In this document: positions 8,683 to 18,455 of the stretch, piece after piece
Numbering within the stretch: position 1 is the first letter of the stretch
Layout: each line of letters begins with the position of its first letter
Assembly (NCBI RefSeq): GCF_003054055.1
Contig: NZ_QBKI01000012.1
Span: 89,250 to 153,249, forward strand
Reading direction: 5' to 3'
DNA: 64,000 nucleotides
Source: Pontibacter mucosus
GTDB taxonomy: Bacteria; Bacteroidota; Bacteroidia; Cytophagales; Hymenobacteraceae
Program-made: the position numbers and the translations under genes
The notes under the pieces: model-generated
Databases searched by the model: none
What the model saw: only the letters and a program-made list of their open reading frames with translations
Told to the model about the DNA's origin: nothing

Positions 8683-10344
8683 ATGACCAGAACCTTACGC
8701 ACCCTTGCCGCCGCCCTCCTGCTGGGTGGCACTCTGTTAGGCAGCTGCACCAGCTCTAACTCAGGCTCCGAAACAGCCGACCTGATCGTCTACAACGGAA
8801 ACGTGTACACGGTTAATGACAACTTCGATAAGGCAGAGGCCTTCGCCGTGAAAGACGGAAAGATTGTGGCCGTTGGCACTTCGGAGGAGATCCGCGGCAA
8901 GTACAAAGCCGCCGAGGAACTGGACGCTGAAGGTAAAACCATCTACCCCGGCTTTATCGACGCCCACGCCCACTTCTACCGCTACGGCTTATCGTTGCAG
9001 TCGGCTGACCTGGTGGATACGGAGTCGTTTAAGGAAGTGGTGCAAAAGGTGGCGGATCACCGCCAGAAGTACCCCGAGGCTGACTGGATTACCGGCCGTG
9101 GCTGGGACCAGAATGACTGGCCTGTGAAGGAGTTCCCGACCAAGGACACGCTGGACCTGCTCTTCCCCGACACGCCGGTGCTGCTGACGCGCATCGACGG
9201 GCACGCGGCGCTGGCAAACCAAAAAGCCCTGGAACTGGCGGGTGTAACGCCGCAAACCAAACTGGTAGGTGGCCTGGTGGAAGTGGAGAACGGCAAGATG
9301 ACGGGTATACTGGTTGATAATGCCATCGATTTGGTGTCCTCTAAAATCCCGGCACCGACAGAAGAGGAAAACCGCGAGGCGCTGAAAATAGCGGAGGCGA
9401 ACACCTTTGCCTTTGGCCTGACGACAGTGGATGACGCGGGAATCGACAAAGCCACTGTGGATTTAATAGACGACATGCACCGGAAGGGCGAGCTGCAGAT
9501 GCGCGTATACGCCATGCTGAACCCTACCCAAGGCAACCAGGACCACTACTTTAAGAACGGACCCCACAAAACCGACCGGCTGAATGTGCGCTCTTTCAAG
9601 ATATACTCTGATGGCGCACTGGGGTCAAGAGGCGCCTGCCTGCTGGAGCCCTACCACGACAAGCACGGCCAGTACGGCTTTTTGCTGGCATCGGAGCAGG
9701 AGTTCCGCGATATCGCTGCCAAGCTGAATGAGCACGGCTTCCAGATGAACACCCACGCTATCGGCGACTCGGCCAACCGCCTATTGCTGGACATTTACGG
9801 GGAGGTGCTGGGAGGCGAAAACGACAAGCGCTGGCGCATCGAGCACGCCCAAATCATCAACCCTGCCGACATGGCCAAGTTTGGCAAGTATAACATCATC
9901 CCGTCGGTGCAGCCTACACATGCCACCTCCGATATGTACTGGGCCGGCGACAGGCTGGGCAAGGAGCGCGTAAAGCACGCCTATCCGTTTAAAGAGCTGA
10001 TGGAGCAGAACGGCTACATCCCGCTTGGCACCGACTTCCCGGTTGAAAGTATAAATCCGTTTTATACTTTCCACTCGGCCGTGGCGCGGCAGGATGCGAA
10101 AAACTGGCCCGAGGGAGGTTTCCAGATGGAGAACGCCATGAGCCGGGAAGATGCGCTGCGCGGCATGACCATCTGGGCTGCTAAGTCTAACTTCGAGGAG
10201 AACGAGAAAGGAAGTATAGAGCCAGGCAAGTTTGCTGATTTTATACTTTTGGACCGCGACCTGATGACCGTAGCGCCGGAGCAGATGCGCGAAGCCCAGG
10301 TACTACGCACCTACCTCGATGGCAAGCTGGTGTACAAGAAATAA
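8683..10344 (+). CDS. Lipoprotein amidohydrolase (YtcJ-like)
   Basis: The 553-residue protein has a lipoprotein signal with lipobox LLGSC (Cys22), so it is membrane-anchored outside the cytoplasm. The metal-dependent TIM barrel shows GFIDAHAHF, IDGHAALAN, a YSDGALGSRG loop, NTHAIGD, IEHAQI and GTDFPVE, the order seen in YtcJ-type amidohydrolases. The true substrate is unknown. Its position 9 bases after the AMP nucleosidase gene suggests a shared transcript but not necessarily a shared pathway. Four AAGTATA-type motifs lie in the last 320 bases, including a perfect inverted pair at 10045-10071. Confidence 0.85.
   Translation: MTRTLRTLAAALLLGGTLLGSCTSSNSGSETADLIVYNGNVYTVNDNFDKAEAFAVKDGKIVAVGTSEEIRGKYKAAEELDAEGKTIYPGFIDAHAHFYRYGLSLQSADLVDTESFKEVVQKVADHRQKYPEADWITGRGWDQNDWPVKEFPTKDTLDLLFPDTPVLLTRIDGHAALANQKALELAGVTPQTKLVGGLVEVENGKMTGILVDNAIDLVSSKIPAPTEEENREALKIAEANTFAFGLTTVDDAGIDKATVDLIDDMHRKGELQMRVYAMLNPTQGNQDHYFKNGPHKTDRLNVRSFKIYSDGALGSRGACLLEPYHDKHGQYGFLLASEQEFRDIAAKLNEHGFQMNTHAIGDSANRLLLDIYGEVLGGENDKRWRIEHAQIINPADMAKFGKYNIIPSVQPTHATSDMYWAGDRLGKERVKHAYPFKELMEQNGYIPLGTDFPVESINPFYTFHSAVARQDAKNWPEGGFQMENAMSREDALRGMTIWAAKSNFEENEKGSIEPGKFADFILLDRDLMTVAPEQMREAQVLRTYLDGKLVYKK
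10045..10071. repeat. Inverted pair of the AAGTATA motif inside a coding sequence
   Basis: GAAAGTATAAA (10045-10055) and TTTATACTTTC (10061-10071) are perfect 11-bp complements with a 5-base spacer. They encode ESINPFYTF in the amidohydrolase without disturbing the frame. Confidence 0.85.
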
Positions 10345-10406
10345 GAGTTGGAGAGTTTAGGAGTTTGAGAGTTTAGGAGGTAAGAATGCTCTCTCGTTAG
10401 AAACAG

Positions 10407-10444
10407 AAAGTCCGCTGAGGTTTATACTTCAGCGGACTTTTCAT
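10407..10444 (+). terminator. Rho-independent terminator after the amidohydrolase gene
   Basis: AAAGTCCGCTGA (10407-10418) pairs perfectly with TCAGCGGACTTT (10429-10440), followed by a T tract. The loop contains a TATACTT motif. Confidence 0.85.
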
Positions 10445-10764
10445 TTAGGGTAAGTATGGAGGCTCTGTTTGATTAAAGTATAAAACTCCCGTTGCAATTA
10501 AGTGCTTTGGTGAAGCTGTAAACATGCCGCTCCTCTCAGGAGGAGAATTTCTTCACCTATACTCTGAGTCCCCTCCTCTGGACTAACCAAAACGCGAGTT
10601 TTGAGTTAGCGAGCGTAGCTCTAAGGGGTGGGTTCATCGCAATTGAGGTTACAAAGTATAAAGTATAGCTCAAGCACAGGTCAACAATGAATGCAAGGCA
10701 TTTTATACTTCCAATGTCTTTGTCCTTTGTCAAATAGTCTTTTGTCTAATCACTAAAAGTATAA
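10445..10764. other. Non-coding spacer with palindromic fragments
   Basis: No credible ORF was found. The stretch holds four AAGTATA/TATACTT copies, a small hairpin (CTCCT...AGGAG near 10530) and GC-rich fragments resembling the spacer at 33040-33280. It lies between convergent genes. Confidence 0.5.
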
Positions 10765-12096
10765 CTACTTGCCGCCAAGGGCGTGGGCACTTTCCGGCTG
10801 CGCCTCCAGCACCCGCTTGCTCCGCATCATCAGCAGGAACAGCAGCCCCAGGGCAAAGAACGTAATCAGGGCCATGATGCTGTTGCGCATAGAGCCTGTT
10901 ATCTGTGCAATCATACCGTAGGCGAAGGTGCCCAGCACAATGGAGATTTTCTCGGTCACGTCATAAAAACTAAAGTAGGAGGCGTGGTCTTTTGTCGTGG
11001 CCGGAATCAGCTTGGAGTAGGTAGAGCGCGACAGCGACTGTATGCCGCCCATCACAGATCCCACCACAGCCGCCAGCGCATAAAACTGCAGCTGCCCGTG
11101 CGTAAAGTATGCCCCGATGCAGATGCCTATCCAAACCAGCACCGCCACAATCAGCGCCCGCACGTTTCCATACTTTTCGGAGAGCCTGGCAAAGGCATAC
11201 GCACCGGCGATGGCCACCAGTTGTATGATAAGAATGGTGATGATGAGCACATCGCTTGGCAGGCGCAGCTCCACCTCCCCGAAGATGGCAGCCAGGTACA
11301 TCACCGTCTGCACGCCCATGTTGTAGAAGAAGTAAGCCAGCAGGAAACGTTTGAGCAGCGGCAGGCCTTTTACCTGGTCCAGCACTTTCTTGAGCTCCTT
11401 AAAGCCATTCAGTATCCAGCTGCCCTGCGGTTTGCGGTTGTACACGTTTCCGGGCAGGTGGTAAAACGTATACTGCGCAAAGCCCAGCCACCAGATGCCT
11501 GTGCTCAGAAAGGCAATGCGGGGCGGCAGCGAGGTATTATCCGCGGCGATGCCAAACCAACTGGGTTTCATGATCATCGCCAGGTTAAAAACCAGCAGGA
11601 TCACGCTGCCAATATAGCCCATCGAAAAGCCCCTGGCGCTCAGGCGGTCGTATTGGTCCTCGGTGGCAATCTCAGGCAGATACGCGTTGTAGAACACAAT
11701 GCTGCCGCTAAAGCCGATGGTAGCCAGCACGAAAAGTATAACCGACAGGTTAAACGTTTCGGCAGTGAAAAAGTATAAACCCGCGCAGGAAAGCGACCCC
11801 AGGTAACAGAACAGCTGCAGGAACAGCTTTTTGCGCCCGCTGTAGTCGGCAATGGCCGTCAGAAACGGGCTCATGAACGCGATAATTAGGAAAGCGGCCG
11901 AAATGGCGTACGTAAACAGCACCGAGCTATCCAGTTCAAACCCCAGGAAGTTTACCACGGAACTGCCGTCCGGTTTTCTGGCTACCGCGCTGAAGTAAAT
12001 CGGGAAAATGGTGGAGGTGATAACAAGCGAGTAAACCGAGTTGGCCCAGTCATAGAAACACCAGGCCCTGGTAACGGTGGGGTTGTTCTTTTCCAT
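10765..12096 (-). CDS. UMF1-family MFS transporter
   Basis: The 443-residue protein has about 12 membrane segments. Its opening RAWCFYDWANSVYSLVI is the hallmark of the UMF1 branch of the major facilitator superfamily (related to fungal Atg22, a vacuolar amino-acid effluxer). The IADYSGRKK loop after the second or third segment matches the MFS cytoplasmic loop motif. Substrates of bacterial members are unknown. It follows the two paralogous genes of unknown function by only 36 bases on the same strand, so it may belong to their transcription unit. The plus-strand frame over it is a shadow. Confidence 0.85.
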   Translation of the reverse strand: MEKNNPTVTRAWCFYDWANSVYSLVITSTIFPIYFSAVARKPDGSSVVNFLGFELDSSVLFTYAISAAFLIIAFMSPFLTAIADYSGRKKLFLQLFCYLGSLSCAGLYFFTAETFNLSVILFVLATIGFSGSIVFYNAYLPEIATEDQYDRLSARGFSMGYIGSVILLVFNLAMIMKPSWFGIAADNTSLPPRIAFLSTGIWWLGFAQYTFYHLPGNVYNRKPQGSWILNGFKELKKVLDQVKGLPLLKRFLLAYFFYNMGVQTVMYLAAIFGEVELRLPSDVLIITILIIQLVAIAGAYAFARLSEKYGNVRALIVAVLVWIGICIGAYFTHGQLQFYALAAVVGSVMGGIQSLSRSTYSKLIPATTKDHASYFSFYDVTEKISIVLGTFAYGMIAQITGSMRNSIMALITFFALGLLFLLMMRSKRVLEAQPESAHALGGK

Positions 12097-12132
12097 GTCG
12101 AAAAGTAGTAAAAATAACGCAGCCAGCCACCA

Positions 12133-13623
12133 CTACAGCAGCTGCTCGCGCCGTTTTAGTAATTGCACCGCCAGTTCCCAGAGGTGCTCGTAAGGCACGA
12201 TTTCTACCTCCGTGAAGGCATCTCCGGGAAGTGGCGTTGCCTTTAGTTTTTCGAGCAGTTCTTTTCCTTGCACACGTGCATCGATGCTGCTTTTAGTAAG
12301 CACCAGCAGCAATAAGCGCAGAAAAAGACGGGGCCGTTCAGCCTTCTCCCCTTTCAGGTGCTTGCTCGTATACTTTCGCACGCGCTCTGCATGCAGGGCG
12401 AGGTCCTCTACATGCGGGGCGGCCAGCTTCTCCAGCACATCCAGCACCAGCAAAGCCAGGTTGAAGCCAACTTTATCGTTCGGCAGGATGAGCAGCCTGG
12501 TCGTGATCCCGGTGGATAAAGCTTGTAATTGCTCCTCGCGTACCTGCTCCACTACAAAGGCAAAATAGCGCCTGTACAGCTCCCAGCGCTCAATACTGCT
12601 GTCCCCGAGTTTTCTCAAGTGCTCGCCTTCTATCACCTCCTTCAGCAAGTTCTCAGCCAGCTTGTACTGTTTGCTGTGCATGGCGAGCAGCACATAGTTC
12701 TCCATAAAAGCAAACCAGTTGGCGGAGTATTTTCCAAAAAGCTTGATGTTCTCGGCTGCTAACCTGAGGCCTTTTTCATACTGCCTGCTTTGCAAAAGGG
12801 CGTAAATAACGATATAGGAATTGAATTTCCGGTTATACCAGCTCGTACTTACCTTTTTTGCCTCAACCAATGCCTCTGCCTGAGCTATAGACTCCACTAT
12901 TTTGGAATACTCCCCTAATTGCTCAAGATAAGCTGTATTCAGCACATGCCACCTAGAGAAAACCCTGGAAGAACCTGATTTTTCCCATAGCTCCCACAGT
13001 CTTGCAAGTGCGCCAGGAAATAATTCTAGCATTTTGGATTTCTCCGCTGTATACCCTTTCAGGATCGCCATCATCTCATCATAAAGAAATTGGGCGTCAC
13101 GTTCCTGGGCTTGAACGCTGTATAAACCCATCAGATCCTCATTATACTTGGCAAGGTCTTTACGCTTTGCCAAATCTTGGTAAATAGCCTTTATTCCCTC
13201 CAAAGCCCTTATGTGCATCTCCGTATTGTCATGTTCTGCGGCAATCTGGGCAACTTGTTCTAAAAGCTTAGTTGCAAGCTTCAACTCAGAATGCAACATC
13301 AACGCCTGTGCCTGCGTGAGGAGGGAGAGACAAGCGTAAGTTGACTCATTTGCACTCTTCAGGTTATCAACCGATTGGTAGAGAAAGTATAGGTGGTTAT
13401 ATAATTTTTTCCGGAACCGATACTTTAGCGTTCGGTATGTTCCGGTAAGTTTCTCACTTCCATATATCTCCTTTGCCACCGCCTCATCAGAGTAAGTGTT
13501 GTTATTTTTTAACAGATGAAAAAGCTTGGACTCAAGGGTACTATCCTCCTGTATGTTTATTAAGGGAGAAGTGGCAGGAGTATTCTCGTCAATGATCCTG
13601 ATTAGCCTCTGTAGTTCCTTCAT
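12133..13623 (-). CDS. Uncharacterised helical-repeat protein, paralogue B
   Basis: Function not recognised. The 496-residue protein is predicted almost wholly alpha-helical from its Leu/Ala/Glu pattern, with TPR-like stretches (for example about 95-140 and 250-300). The N-terminal 35-85 region (SDEAVAKEIYGSEKLTGTY...YRFRKKLYNHLYFL) and the C-terminal GDAFTEVEIVPYEHLWE are shared with the neighbouring gene, so the two are tandem paralogues of nearly equal length. It has no signal peptide or membrane segment, so it is probably cytoplasmic. It lies 15 bases after paralogue A and 36 bases before the UMF1 transporter gene. Confidence 0.7.
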   Translation of the reverse strand: MKELQRLIRIIDENTPATSPLINIQEDSTLESKLFHLLKNNNTYSDEAVAKEIYGSEKLTGTYRTLKYRFRKKLYNHLYFLYQSVDNLKSANESTYACLSLLTQAQALMLHSELKLATKLLEQVAQIAAEHDNTEMHIRALEGIKAIYQDLAKRKDLAKYNEDLMGLYSVQAQERDAQFLYDEMMAILKGYTAEKSKMLELFPGALARLWELWEKSGSSRVFSRWHVLNTAYLEQLGEYSKIVESIAQAEALVEAKKVSTSWYNRKFNSYIVIYALLQSRQYEKGLRLAAENIKLFGKYSANWFAFMENYVLLAMHSKQYKLAENLLKEVIEGEHLRKLGDSSIERWELYRRYFAFVVEQVREEQLQALSTGITTRLLILPNDKVGFNLALLVLDVLEKLAAPHVEDLALHAERVRKYTSKHLKGEKAERPRLFLRLLLLVLTKSSIDARVQGKELLEKLKATPLPGDAFTEVEIVPYEHLWELAVQLLKRREQLL

Positions 13624-13638
13624 TATGATTGAAATGTC

Positions 13639-15120
13639 CTACTTGTAATGCGTTTGCAGTGTATCCAGAATATGTTCCCAAAGGTGTTCATACGGAACAA
13701 TCTCGATTTCGGCATAGGCGTCGCCAGGTATAGGGGTCTCGATAAGTTTCTGATACAACTTGTGGCCTTTCTTCCTACACGATTCCACATCATAATCTTC
13801 TGTAACAATCAGGATCAGCAACTTCAAAAATATCTTGCTCCGAAGGCTGAATGTATCTTTTAAGTGGGTGAGAATGTATTTTTTGAGACTCTCGATTCGA
13901 TATAGCAAGGCTTCTGTGTCTCTTTTCTGAAGGTAGTAGACAAACTGAAGTATAAGTATAGCCACGTTAAAACCTTGCTTGTCTTTACTGTACTCCGGCA
14001 ATGAGAGCAAAAACGGGTTAATCAGGTTAGATGAAGCTGCGTTAGACTGGTTTAGCATCACATAGTAAGCCTGGTATATTCTCCATCTCTCTTTCGCTGC
14101 TACAGAAAGTTTATCCATCAAACTGTTACTGAATACCTGGTGCAGTGTAACCTCCGCCAAATCATAGTTCTTGCTATGGGTAGCCAGTAAGAAGAAGTTT
14201 TCCTGGAATGAGAACCAGTTAATACTCTTCTCATCAAAAAACTTAACAAACTCCTTTGCATACCTCAGGCCGGCAGTATACTTCTTTAGCCTGAGGTGCG
14301 CGTACACCAGAATAAACTTGTTGTACAGGCTGTCAAATCTGTGCTGGTTAACAGCTCCCTCCGCTATTAGCCTTTCCGATTCAAAGGTGAGCTGAAGTAT
14401 CCTGTCGAAGTCGCCGATTAACTCAAAGTATAGCATGGAAAGCTTGTAGTAAGAGTTAAATGCCTCATAAGTACCTGCTCTTTCCCATAATTTTTTTACG
14501 GCTTCTACTTTCGCATTCAGGCTGGCAACTATGTTCTTCCTGCTCTTAACACTCTTGAAAACAGATACTCTTACAGATTGGTAAATACTTTGAGCTTCCC
14601 TCTCAGCGAGCTTTTTGTATAAAAAATCATTATAAAGCTCCAGATGCCTATCGTACGCCTTCTGCTTTCCGGTAAAAGAAAGTGCTGCTAAAATAATTTC
14701 ATAGGCAAGAACCTTCTGGTTTGTAAAAGAGTATTCATCTGACACAGCTATGACTTTATTAGCCAGCTCGGCTGCCAGAATAAACTTATGGTTACGGAAT
14801 AAAACATTCGCTTTTAATAAGACCTGCTGGCAGAATTGCTCCTTTCTGTATACTAAATTTGTTTCAGTGTCTTCATACTCATATAAAAGTAATAGATCGT
14901 ATAATTTGCTTTTAACTCTGTGCTTAAGCATTTTGTACCTGAAGTCGTCAGGAGAGGTATTGTAGAGTTCCTGAGCTAGTGCTGCATCGCTTGCATGTAC
15001 CCCATTGGCTATGAGGTGTATAAATCTATACTCTTTGCTTTCTTTTCGCCCCTTTTTAAAGAGACTTTCCTTGTTGTAACCCGTCTTTAGAACGTCAACT
15101 AACTGTACAAGCTCTTCCAA
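13639..15120 (-). CDS. Uncharacterised helical-repeat protein, paralogue A
   Basis: Function not recognised. The protein has 493 residues and aligns end to end with paralogue B: N-terminal SDAALAQELYNTSPDDFRY...RVKSKLYDLLLLYE, helical repeats through the middle, and C-terminal GDAYAEIEIVPYEHLWE. The gene is clearly more AT-rich than its neighbours and has more A/T-ending codons, which hints at recent acquisition or relaxed selection. It is the first gene of the apparent minus-strand unit. The AT-rich upstream region separates it from a divergent 51-aa ORF. Confidence 0.7.
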   Translation of the reverse strand: MEELVQLVDVLKTGYNKESLFKKGRKESKEYRFIHLIANGVHASDAALAQELYNTSPDDFRYKMLKHRVKSKLYDLLLLYEYEDTETNLVYRKEQFCQQVLLKANVLFRNHKFILAAELANKVIAVSDEYSFTNQKVLAYEIILAALSFTGKQKAYDRHLELYNDFLYKKLAEREAQSIYQSVRVSVFKSVKSRKNIVASLNAKVEAVKKLWERAGTYEAFNSYYKLSMLYFELIGDFDRILQLTFESERLIAEGAVNQHRFDSLYNKFILVYAHLRLKKYTAGLRYAKEFVKFFDEKSINWFSFQENFFLLATHSKNYDLAEVTLHQVFSNSLMDKLSVAAKERWRIYQAYYVMLNQSNAASSNLINPFLLSLPEYSKDKQGFNVAILILQFVYYLQKRDTEALLYRIESLKKYILTHLKDTFSLRSKIFLKLLILIVTEDYDVESCRKKGHKLYQKLIETPIPGDAYAEIEIVPYEHLWEHILDTLQTHYK

Positions 15121-15423
15121 ACCCTAAAATTTATCTATATAGTTATAGTTACTTTAAAATCGTATATTGACTTTACAAATAAAGTAATGCAAAGCTAATT
15201 TTCCAGACTAATATAGCTTATTTTGAATGCTTAAGTTACTTTTTTGCTTTTTTTAACTTTTAGTACTTACAGCAAATAATTAGCTATAAGCACTTAGGAT
15301 ATTCAAAAAAGTGTAAAATATAATTATTTAATAATCAGATTATAGTTACCTAATAGTATAAACATTCCTTTTAAGGGCAGTAATTTTAACCAACCTTTGC
15401 GTATCACTTAAACATTAAAAGAC
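15121..15423. other. AT-rich spacer between divergent genes
   Basis: About 300 bases of very AT-rich sequence without a convincing ORF. It probably holds promoters for the paralogue pair (minus strand) and the 51-aa ORF (plus strand, where AACCTTTG at about 15392 resembles a -7 box). Confidence 0.4.
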
Positions 15424-15579
15424 ATGATCGAGCTACTTATCTCTATCTTCATTGCACTGGTTAGTCCATCAAACCCTACTAACACTGCTACTACTACCAA
15501 ACAGACCCAGCAAACAAACTCTACGGAGACCGTTTCTGCATTTGGCGGCACTGGAACTTGGATAGATAAAGAGCAATAG
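15424..15579 (+). CDS. Possible 51-aa peptide with hydrophobic N-terminus
   Basis: An ATG at 15424 opens a 51-codon frame ending at TAG 15577-15579. The product begins MIELLISIFIALVSP, a short hydrophobic stretch that could be a signal or membrane segment, followed by a Thr/Gln/Asn-rich linker and the end AFGGTGTWIDKEQ. It is divergent from the helical-repeat paralogues and upstream of an oligopeptide ABC transporter. No homologue is recognised, and the ORF may be fortuitous. Confidence 0.4.
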   Translation: MIELLISIFIALVSPSNPTNTATTTKQTQQTNSTETVSAFGGTGTWIDKEQ

Positions 15580-15636
15580 GCTTTTGTCTGATTTTCCCTA
15601 ACTTGCCCTTGAAATCTTTTAGCCAAGGGTAAGTAC

Positions 15637-17364
15637 ATGAGGAAGATCAACGTAGCACTAACCTGCTTTCTCCTATTACTTTTTACATTCTGTAGCCAGC
15701 CCGAGCGCGCACCTGAAGAGGTGCGGGTAAGGATATCGACTGACCCGGAAACGTTAAGTCCGGTCAGCTATAACCATGGAAGCGCACTACAGATACTGAA
15801 CCTGCTGTTTCAGAGCTTGCTGGGTGCTGACCTGGGCACAAATGAAATCAAGCCTTTTTTGGCTGAGAACATGCCCATGGTGGAGCGACAGGACTCCCTG
15901 ACGCTTTTTACCTACACTATCAGGGAAGAAGCGGAATGGACCGACGGCAGCCCTGTTACGGCCAAGGATGTAGCCTTCACGCTGAAGGTGGCGAAAGCCC
16001 CGTTGCTAAACAACGAGAGCCTGAGGCCTCAGCTAGAGTTCATCCAGGACATCAGGATCGATGCAGAAAACCCACGGCGCTTCACGTTTGTGTGCGCTGG
16101 TTATGCTCCGGAAATGGAGTTGCTCACAGGCGACTTCTTCATACTTCCGGCATACCTGTACGACCCTGAGAACCTGCTGCAGCACCTTGCTGTAGCAACC
16201 CTGAACGGAGATCTTTCCGAGCTGGAAAACGATGAGAAACTAAAAGAATTCGCGGCCAGGTTTAACGCGCCTGCTTTTGGGCAAGACCCAAAACTGCTGC
16301 AAGGCAGTGGCGGTTATACCTTGGAGAACTGGGAAAAAGGACAATACCTGACGCTGACGCGCAAAAAAGATTGGTGGGGGAACAACACATCTAACACACA
16401 ACATCTGACAGCCATTCCGCAGCGCGTCAGCTTCCAGGTAATCCCGGACGTTACGACGGCACTCCTTGCCCTGAAAAACAGGCAACTGGATGTGCTGGAA
16501 AGTATACCGGCAGCCGAGTTCGAGCAGCTTAAAAATCAGGACTCCTTTCTGCAGGACTATGCCCTGCACACGCCCGACGCCTACGAGTTTGTGTATGCCG
16601 GCCTTAACACCAGGCGCCCTAAATTCGCCGACAAGCGCACCCGCCAGGCCATAGCCCACCTGCTGGGCACCGAGAGTGTGGTAAAAGTGGCGATGCAGAA
16701 CTACGCCACCCCTACGGCCGGTCCCGTTCCGCCTTCTATCCCGGACCTTTACAACAGCAACCTGCAGCCTTATACTTTCGATGCCGAAAAGGTAACGAAC
16801 TTGCTGAAGGCCGCCGGCTGGGCACAAGAGCAGGGAGGATGGTATCAAACCCTCAACGGAAAGCGGGAGCAACTAACGCTGGAGGTCATGTATCGTGCTG
16901 GCTCAGCCACTTACGAAAATGCAGCCGTTATACTTCAGCAGAACGCAGCCAGGTTGGGAATTCCGGTACAGGTACAGGCTGTGGAAAGCAGCCTGCTGGC
17001 CAGCAAATCCCGGCAGCACGACTTCGATTTATTCTACCGCTCGCTGGGTGGTAATCCTTTTGCCTTTAATTTTAAGCCGCTGCTGCACACCCAGTATGCC
17101 GCCGAAGGCGGTTTAAACTACACCGGCTTCGGCACACCGGAAAGCGACCGGATACTCGATAAAATCAGCAGCACGATTAACTCCCGCGAGGAGTTGGCAG
17201 AACTACTGAAGCGACTGCAGGCGATCCTGCACGAGGAGGCCGCCATCATCCCCATGTACTATGTAAAGGAGCGCGTGGCGATTCATCGCCGGTTTACCAA
17301 CGCCAAAATTTCCGGCCTCAGACCCAACTACGACGTTAGCGCCTTTACTTTAAAAGAAGAATAG
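15637..17364 (+). CDS. ABC transporter substrate-binding lipoprotein, peptide/nickel type (SBP_bac_5)
   Basis: The 575-residue protein starts with a lipoprotein signal (lipobox LFTFC, Cys19). The body matches family 5 extracellular solute-binding proteins (OppA/DppA): ISTDPETLSPV near the N-terminus, AEWTDGSPVTAKDVAFTL at about 100-120 (the family signature region), and a long C-terminal lobe with RQAIAHLLG. These proteins deliver oligopeptides or similar solutes to the permeases encoded just downstream (5-base gap, then a 4-base overlap). No ATPase gene follows in the window, so the ATP-binding subunits must be encoded elsewhere. Confidence 0.88.
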   Translation: MRKINVALTCFLLLLFTFCSQPERAPEEVRVRISTDPETLSPVSYNHGSALQILNLLFQSLLGADLGTNEIKPFLAENMPMVERQDSLTLFTYTIREEAEWTDGSPVTAKDVAFTLKVAKAPLLNNESLRPQLEFIQDIRIDAENPRRFTFVCAGYAPEMELLTGDFFILPAYLYDPENLLQHLAVATLNGDLSELENDEKLKEFAARFNAPAFGQDPKLLQGSGGYTLENWEKGQYLTLTRKKDWWGNNTSNTQHLTAIPQRVSFQVIPDVTTALLALKNRQLDVLESIPAAEFEQLKNQDSFLQDYALHTPDAYEFVYAGLNTRRPKFADKRTRQAIAHLLGTESVVKVAMQNYATPTAGPVPPSIPDLYNSNLQPYTFDAEKVTNLLKAAGWAQEQGGWYQTLNGKREQLTLEVMYRAGSATYENAAVILQQNAARLGIPVQVQAVESSLLASKSRQHDFDLFYRSLGGNPFAFNFKPLLHTQYAAEGGLNYTGFGTPESDRILDKISSTINSREELAELLKRLQAILHEEAAIIPMYYVKERVAIHRRFTNAKISGLRPNYDVSAFTLKEE

Positions 17365-17369
17365 GCTGT

Positions 17370-18455
17370 ATGTTCCCTTATCTGCTCAGGAAACTACTGT
17401 TGGCCATACCCGCCATCTGGCTGCTTGGTACGCTGGTGTTTCTGTTGAGCAGGCTGCTGCCGGGTTCCTTTGCCGAGGAGCGGCTGCTGAACCAGGAGGG
17501 CGGTTTTTACAGCAAAGGAAGTCAGAGTAGCCGGGAAGGAGCGTTAAGGCAGTACCAGGAAAGGACGGGGCAAAACCTTCCTGTTTTCTATGTTGGCCTC
17601 GCCTCTCAGGATGAAAGTCCAGGCATTTCCCTTTTCCCGAAAGTTAGCTGGCACGGCACCGATAACCAGTACCACCGCTGGCTCAAAGGCATCTTCACCG
17701 GGGACCTGGGTACCTCCTACCGCACGGGCCTGCCTGTGCTGGACATGATCTGGAAAAGCATTGGCAATACGTTCTGGCTCTTGCTGGCAAGTATGGTAGT
17801 TACCCTTATACTTGCGCTGGAGCTTAGCATCCTGATGGCACGCGAGCGACTGAGGTGGCTGCGCAGCCTGGTGCTGCCCATACTTTTCTTCATCGATAGC
17901 ATCCCGATGCTGGTGCTGTCACTGTTGTTGCTGGTACTGCTGGCCAACCCCGATTTTTTGCAGATCTTTCCGGTTTATGGCATGGGTTATTTCGTGCCGG
18001 GGCAGCTTGGCTTCTGGCAGGAGGTGGGGCAGCGGCTGCAATATATGGCCTTGCCGCACCTGGCACTCGTGCTGGTTAACCTGCCTTATATTACCAACCA
18101 GGTCTACAGTTCGCTGCAGGCTGCCCTGCAGGCCGATTATACCCGCACGGCCAGGGCAAAGGGCCTGCCCGAGCGCCTGGTTATCCGGCGGCACGCGCTG
18201 CGCAACGCCCTCCTGCCCCTTATCACCATCGTGTCCGATTTTTTGCCCGCCCTTGTTAGCGGCTCTATACTTGTAGAAACGATCTTCGCCATTCCGGGCA
18301 TTGGCCGGTTGCTCGTAGAGTCGGTGCTGGCGCGGGACTACCCGGTGCTGGTGGCCATTGTGCTGGTCGTGCTGGTGGTGCGGATGGTTGCTTACGCGCT
18401 GGCAGACACGGCCTACGCGCTGGCAGACCCACGACTTAAACCAAAGCTGGCATGA
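17370..18455 (+). CDS. ABC transporter permease, DppB/OppB type
   Basis: The 361-residue inner-membrane protein has six or so membrane segments and the binding-protein-dependent permease domain at about 130-355. The EAA-like cytoplasmic loop is seen as DYTRTARAKGLPERLVIRRHALRNALLPL, the ATPase contact in this family. A periplasmic loop between segments 1 and 2 is longer than in E. coli DppB, with a FYVGLASQDESP stretch. It overlaps the next permease gene by four bases (ATGA). Confidence 0.88.
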   Translation: MFPYLLRKLLLAIPAIWLLGTLVFLLSRLLPGSFAEERLLNQEGGFYSKGSQSSREGALRQYQERTGQNLPVFYVGLASQDESPGISLFPKVSWHGTDNQYHRWLKGIFTGDLGTSYRTGLPVLDMIWKSIGNTFWLLLASMVVTLILALELSILMARERLRWLRSLVLPILFFIDSIPMLVLSLLLLVLLANPDFLQIFPVYGMGYFVPGQLGFWQEVGQRLQYMALPHLALVLVNLPYITNQVYSSLQAALQADYTRTARAKGLPERLVIRRHALRNALLPLITIVSDFLPALVSGSILVETIFAIPGIGRLLVESVLARDYPVLVAIVLVVLVVRMVAYALADTAYALADPRLKPKLA

